This document shows, in pieces, positions 62,256-64,000 of a DNA stretch of 64,000 bases. Source of the DNA: Sipunculus nudus (lineage: Eukaryota > Annelida > Sipuncula > Golfingiida > Sipunculidae); NCBI GenBank assembly GCA_026874595.1, contig CM049310.1, forward strand, positions 16,652,058-16,716,057, read 5' to 3'. Under the pieces are notes generated by a model, which was not told the DNA's origin, searched no databases, and saw only the letters and a list, made by a program, of their open reading frames with translations. A program made the position numbers and the translations under genes. How positions within the stretch are numbered: position 1 is the stretch's first letter; each line of letters starts with the position of its first letter.

Positions 62256-64000
62256 CTGGAATACAGAAAACATCACCTTAAACTGCCCACACCATGTTTC
62301 GAAAAAAACGTGTAGCTTGATATTTTTTACTTCCCCACCTTGTCTCCAGGTCCGCACTGAATGAAACTCAAGCAAACGTATTCCAGATCTCATTCTATTA
62401 TTATATAACACAATTACCTACGAAATAAATATCAATATAGATTTTACATAAACTTATCCCAATTCCTGTAGGAAAAACATACTTTCTTTTTATTTCTTCC
62501 ACAAAAAGATGAGGTTGTGTAATTGGTTCAAAATAAATCGGCACATTTATATGCAGTGTAAACTCGGCAGTGACGTCAAACAGGGAAATCCCCTGCGACT
62601 AAAAATTCTAGATCTCAACAAAAGCTTGGTATTTCTGACACTGTCAGCCCCAAAATTTCAGGGAAGAATGAAAACAATATTTATTGTTAGATTTAAGTCA
62701 TTTCCAAAATTATGCCTGTGACATCACACTTTGCACCAGCCAATCACATCAGGGCCCAATCTGTGTTCTGGGTGAAATTCACATAACACCATTCACCATT
62801 CACATACACAACCGCGTACTTTTAGGTTTACCTAACCTTAATGATTGCTTAATACTTTTCCGAAACATTGCATTTTTATAGGGTCATATTATAACAGGTG
62901 CCTAACAGAGACTGGTGGCACCACCTACGACCGATTATACGTGGCATCCATGCATGCGTCTGGTGAAAACTATAAAATGGTTTATGTATCAACCTGTAAT
63001 TTTGCATGTTTATAAAACTTGGATACTTTTATCTCATACACAAGCGCCAGTAGTGTCACCTAATATCAGTTTCGAGTGGCATCCATCTTTGTGGCTGTTT
63101 TTGGTAAAAATTACACATATCTTATGAACAGTTTAATGTATTGGCCTAAAATTTTCCAGGATAATTCATCATCGATAGCTTGGTAGTATGCAAGATCGGT
63201 TGGACCACCTTATGTCGTGCATGTTTTTACAGAAAATATCCATGCACATATCTTAAGAGTTTGTTGATATATTAGCCTGAACTTTTGCATGGTCTTAGAT
63301 TTTGGCAAATTCATAAAATCATGTGTTAAGTTCAAGTGCCTCTCTTCAGTTCGGAAGGACAATACATTCTTGGTCGAGTGGGTTACGCTTACCTCATCAC
63401 ACGTACCCTAATCGATGCTATTATATGATAATTTATTTTATAAATAGGCCAAGCATATTATCACACAGATGGAAAGGCCCCGGTAAACGTGATACGATAG
63501 GTAATTCAGGGTTTACATAGCCGTGACAACCCGATTGAGTAGGCAATTGGATAATTGGGCTGGTAAGTCTCATTACTGTGATAAGAATTATGAATTAACA
63601 CAATAGTTTACATGTGAGCTCACAACCCAAACTGAAACACCGTCTCCATTGACACGGGTCATATCTCGTATCGCCTGCAAGCTGCCTGCGTCCTGTAACC
63701 CGTGCGAGCAATGCTTGTGTAAATGCGGTCATAAATTCAACAAACATGCAGAGGGGTTACCAATGTGCTTGGTTTAAACTGAACTTTTCTCGCTCATGTT
63801 TGGTATTATTAGAAAATACACAAAAAAATGCCAACGTTTGGTTTGATTTATGTTGATAAACAGTGTACCTGTAGGCCATGAAGCGTTGTCAGAAATGACG
63901 AAAATATTTGCATCTACATGAGGCCTTATAATGCGTTCCTCAGACTTAGATGTAAAGAGATTTGGCGCCAGTAATCTGGTCGTAATGCCAGAGGATCGAT
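62256..64000. other. Right-edge stretch without recognised gene
   Basis: AT-rich; short open frames only. A donor-like GATGAG|GTAAGC on the minus strand near 63390 has no supported exon body. Confidence 0.45.

Overview
This is eukaryotic, almost certainly metazoan, DNA. Coding exons are bounded by GT/AG splice sites, the background is AT-rich, and microsatellites and interspersed repeats are abundant. One locus encodes the animal cytosolic alpha-mannosidase MAN2C1. The repeat types suggest a marine invertebrate, most likely a mollusc, but this is inference and no marker in the window fixes the species.

Layout. (1) 626-6702, minus strand: first four exons of an amidohydrolase-family (TIM-barrel, HxH) gene that runs off the left edge. 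Its introns hold TA and GA microsatellites and a fragment of a short LTR-like element. (2) 6.7-10.3 kb: no gene, diverged repeats, and a perfect-period 76-bp tandem repeat. (3) 10.3-17.7 kb and 26.6-34.5 kb: a direct segmental duplication, each copy carrying a three-exon MAN2C1 gene. Copy B is intact (1064 aa). Copy A has an in-frame TGA that removes the last 67 residues and an N-to-K change beside a metal-ligand His. (4) 17.7-26.5 kb: a mobile-element zone between the two copies, with a 45-bp minisatellite, a 157-bp TG...CA element with a tRNA-like core, nested TA-flanked inverted-repeat transposons, palindromic arrays and a LINE ORF1 remnant. (5) 34.5-40.8 kb: no convincing gene. (6) 40.85-44.95 kb: a secreted protein with five FG-GAP-type calcium motifs and a C-terminal HExxH metallopeptidase-like region. 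(7) 45.0-56.3 kb: a second tandem segmental duplication, each unit carrying an intronless minus-strand diaminopimelate epimerase (DapF)-like gene. The right copy is intact with both catalytic cysteines; the left copy is a pseudogene that has lost the first one. (8) 56.3-64.0 kb: mostly repeats, including a Penelope-like fragment, a GC-rich open frame and a palindromic-repeat element, plus one possible isolated exon.

How the genes relate. MAN2C1 is a cytosolic free-oligosaccharide mannosidase. The amidohydrolase is probably a soluble lactonase or hydrolase. There is no evidence of a shared pathway. The most unusual content is at 41-56 kb, where an intron-poor secreted FG-GAP/zincin gene sits beside a duplicated DapF-like gene. 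Animals have no lysine or peptidoglycan synthesis, so DapF here points to horizontal acquisition from bacteria. Its embedding in host repeats and its local duplication and decay argue against simple contamination. All splice models are read by eye.
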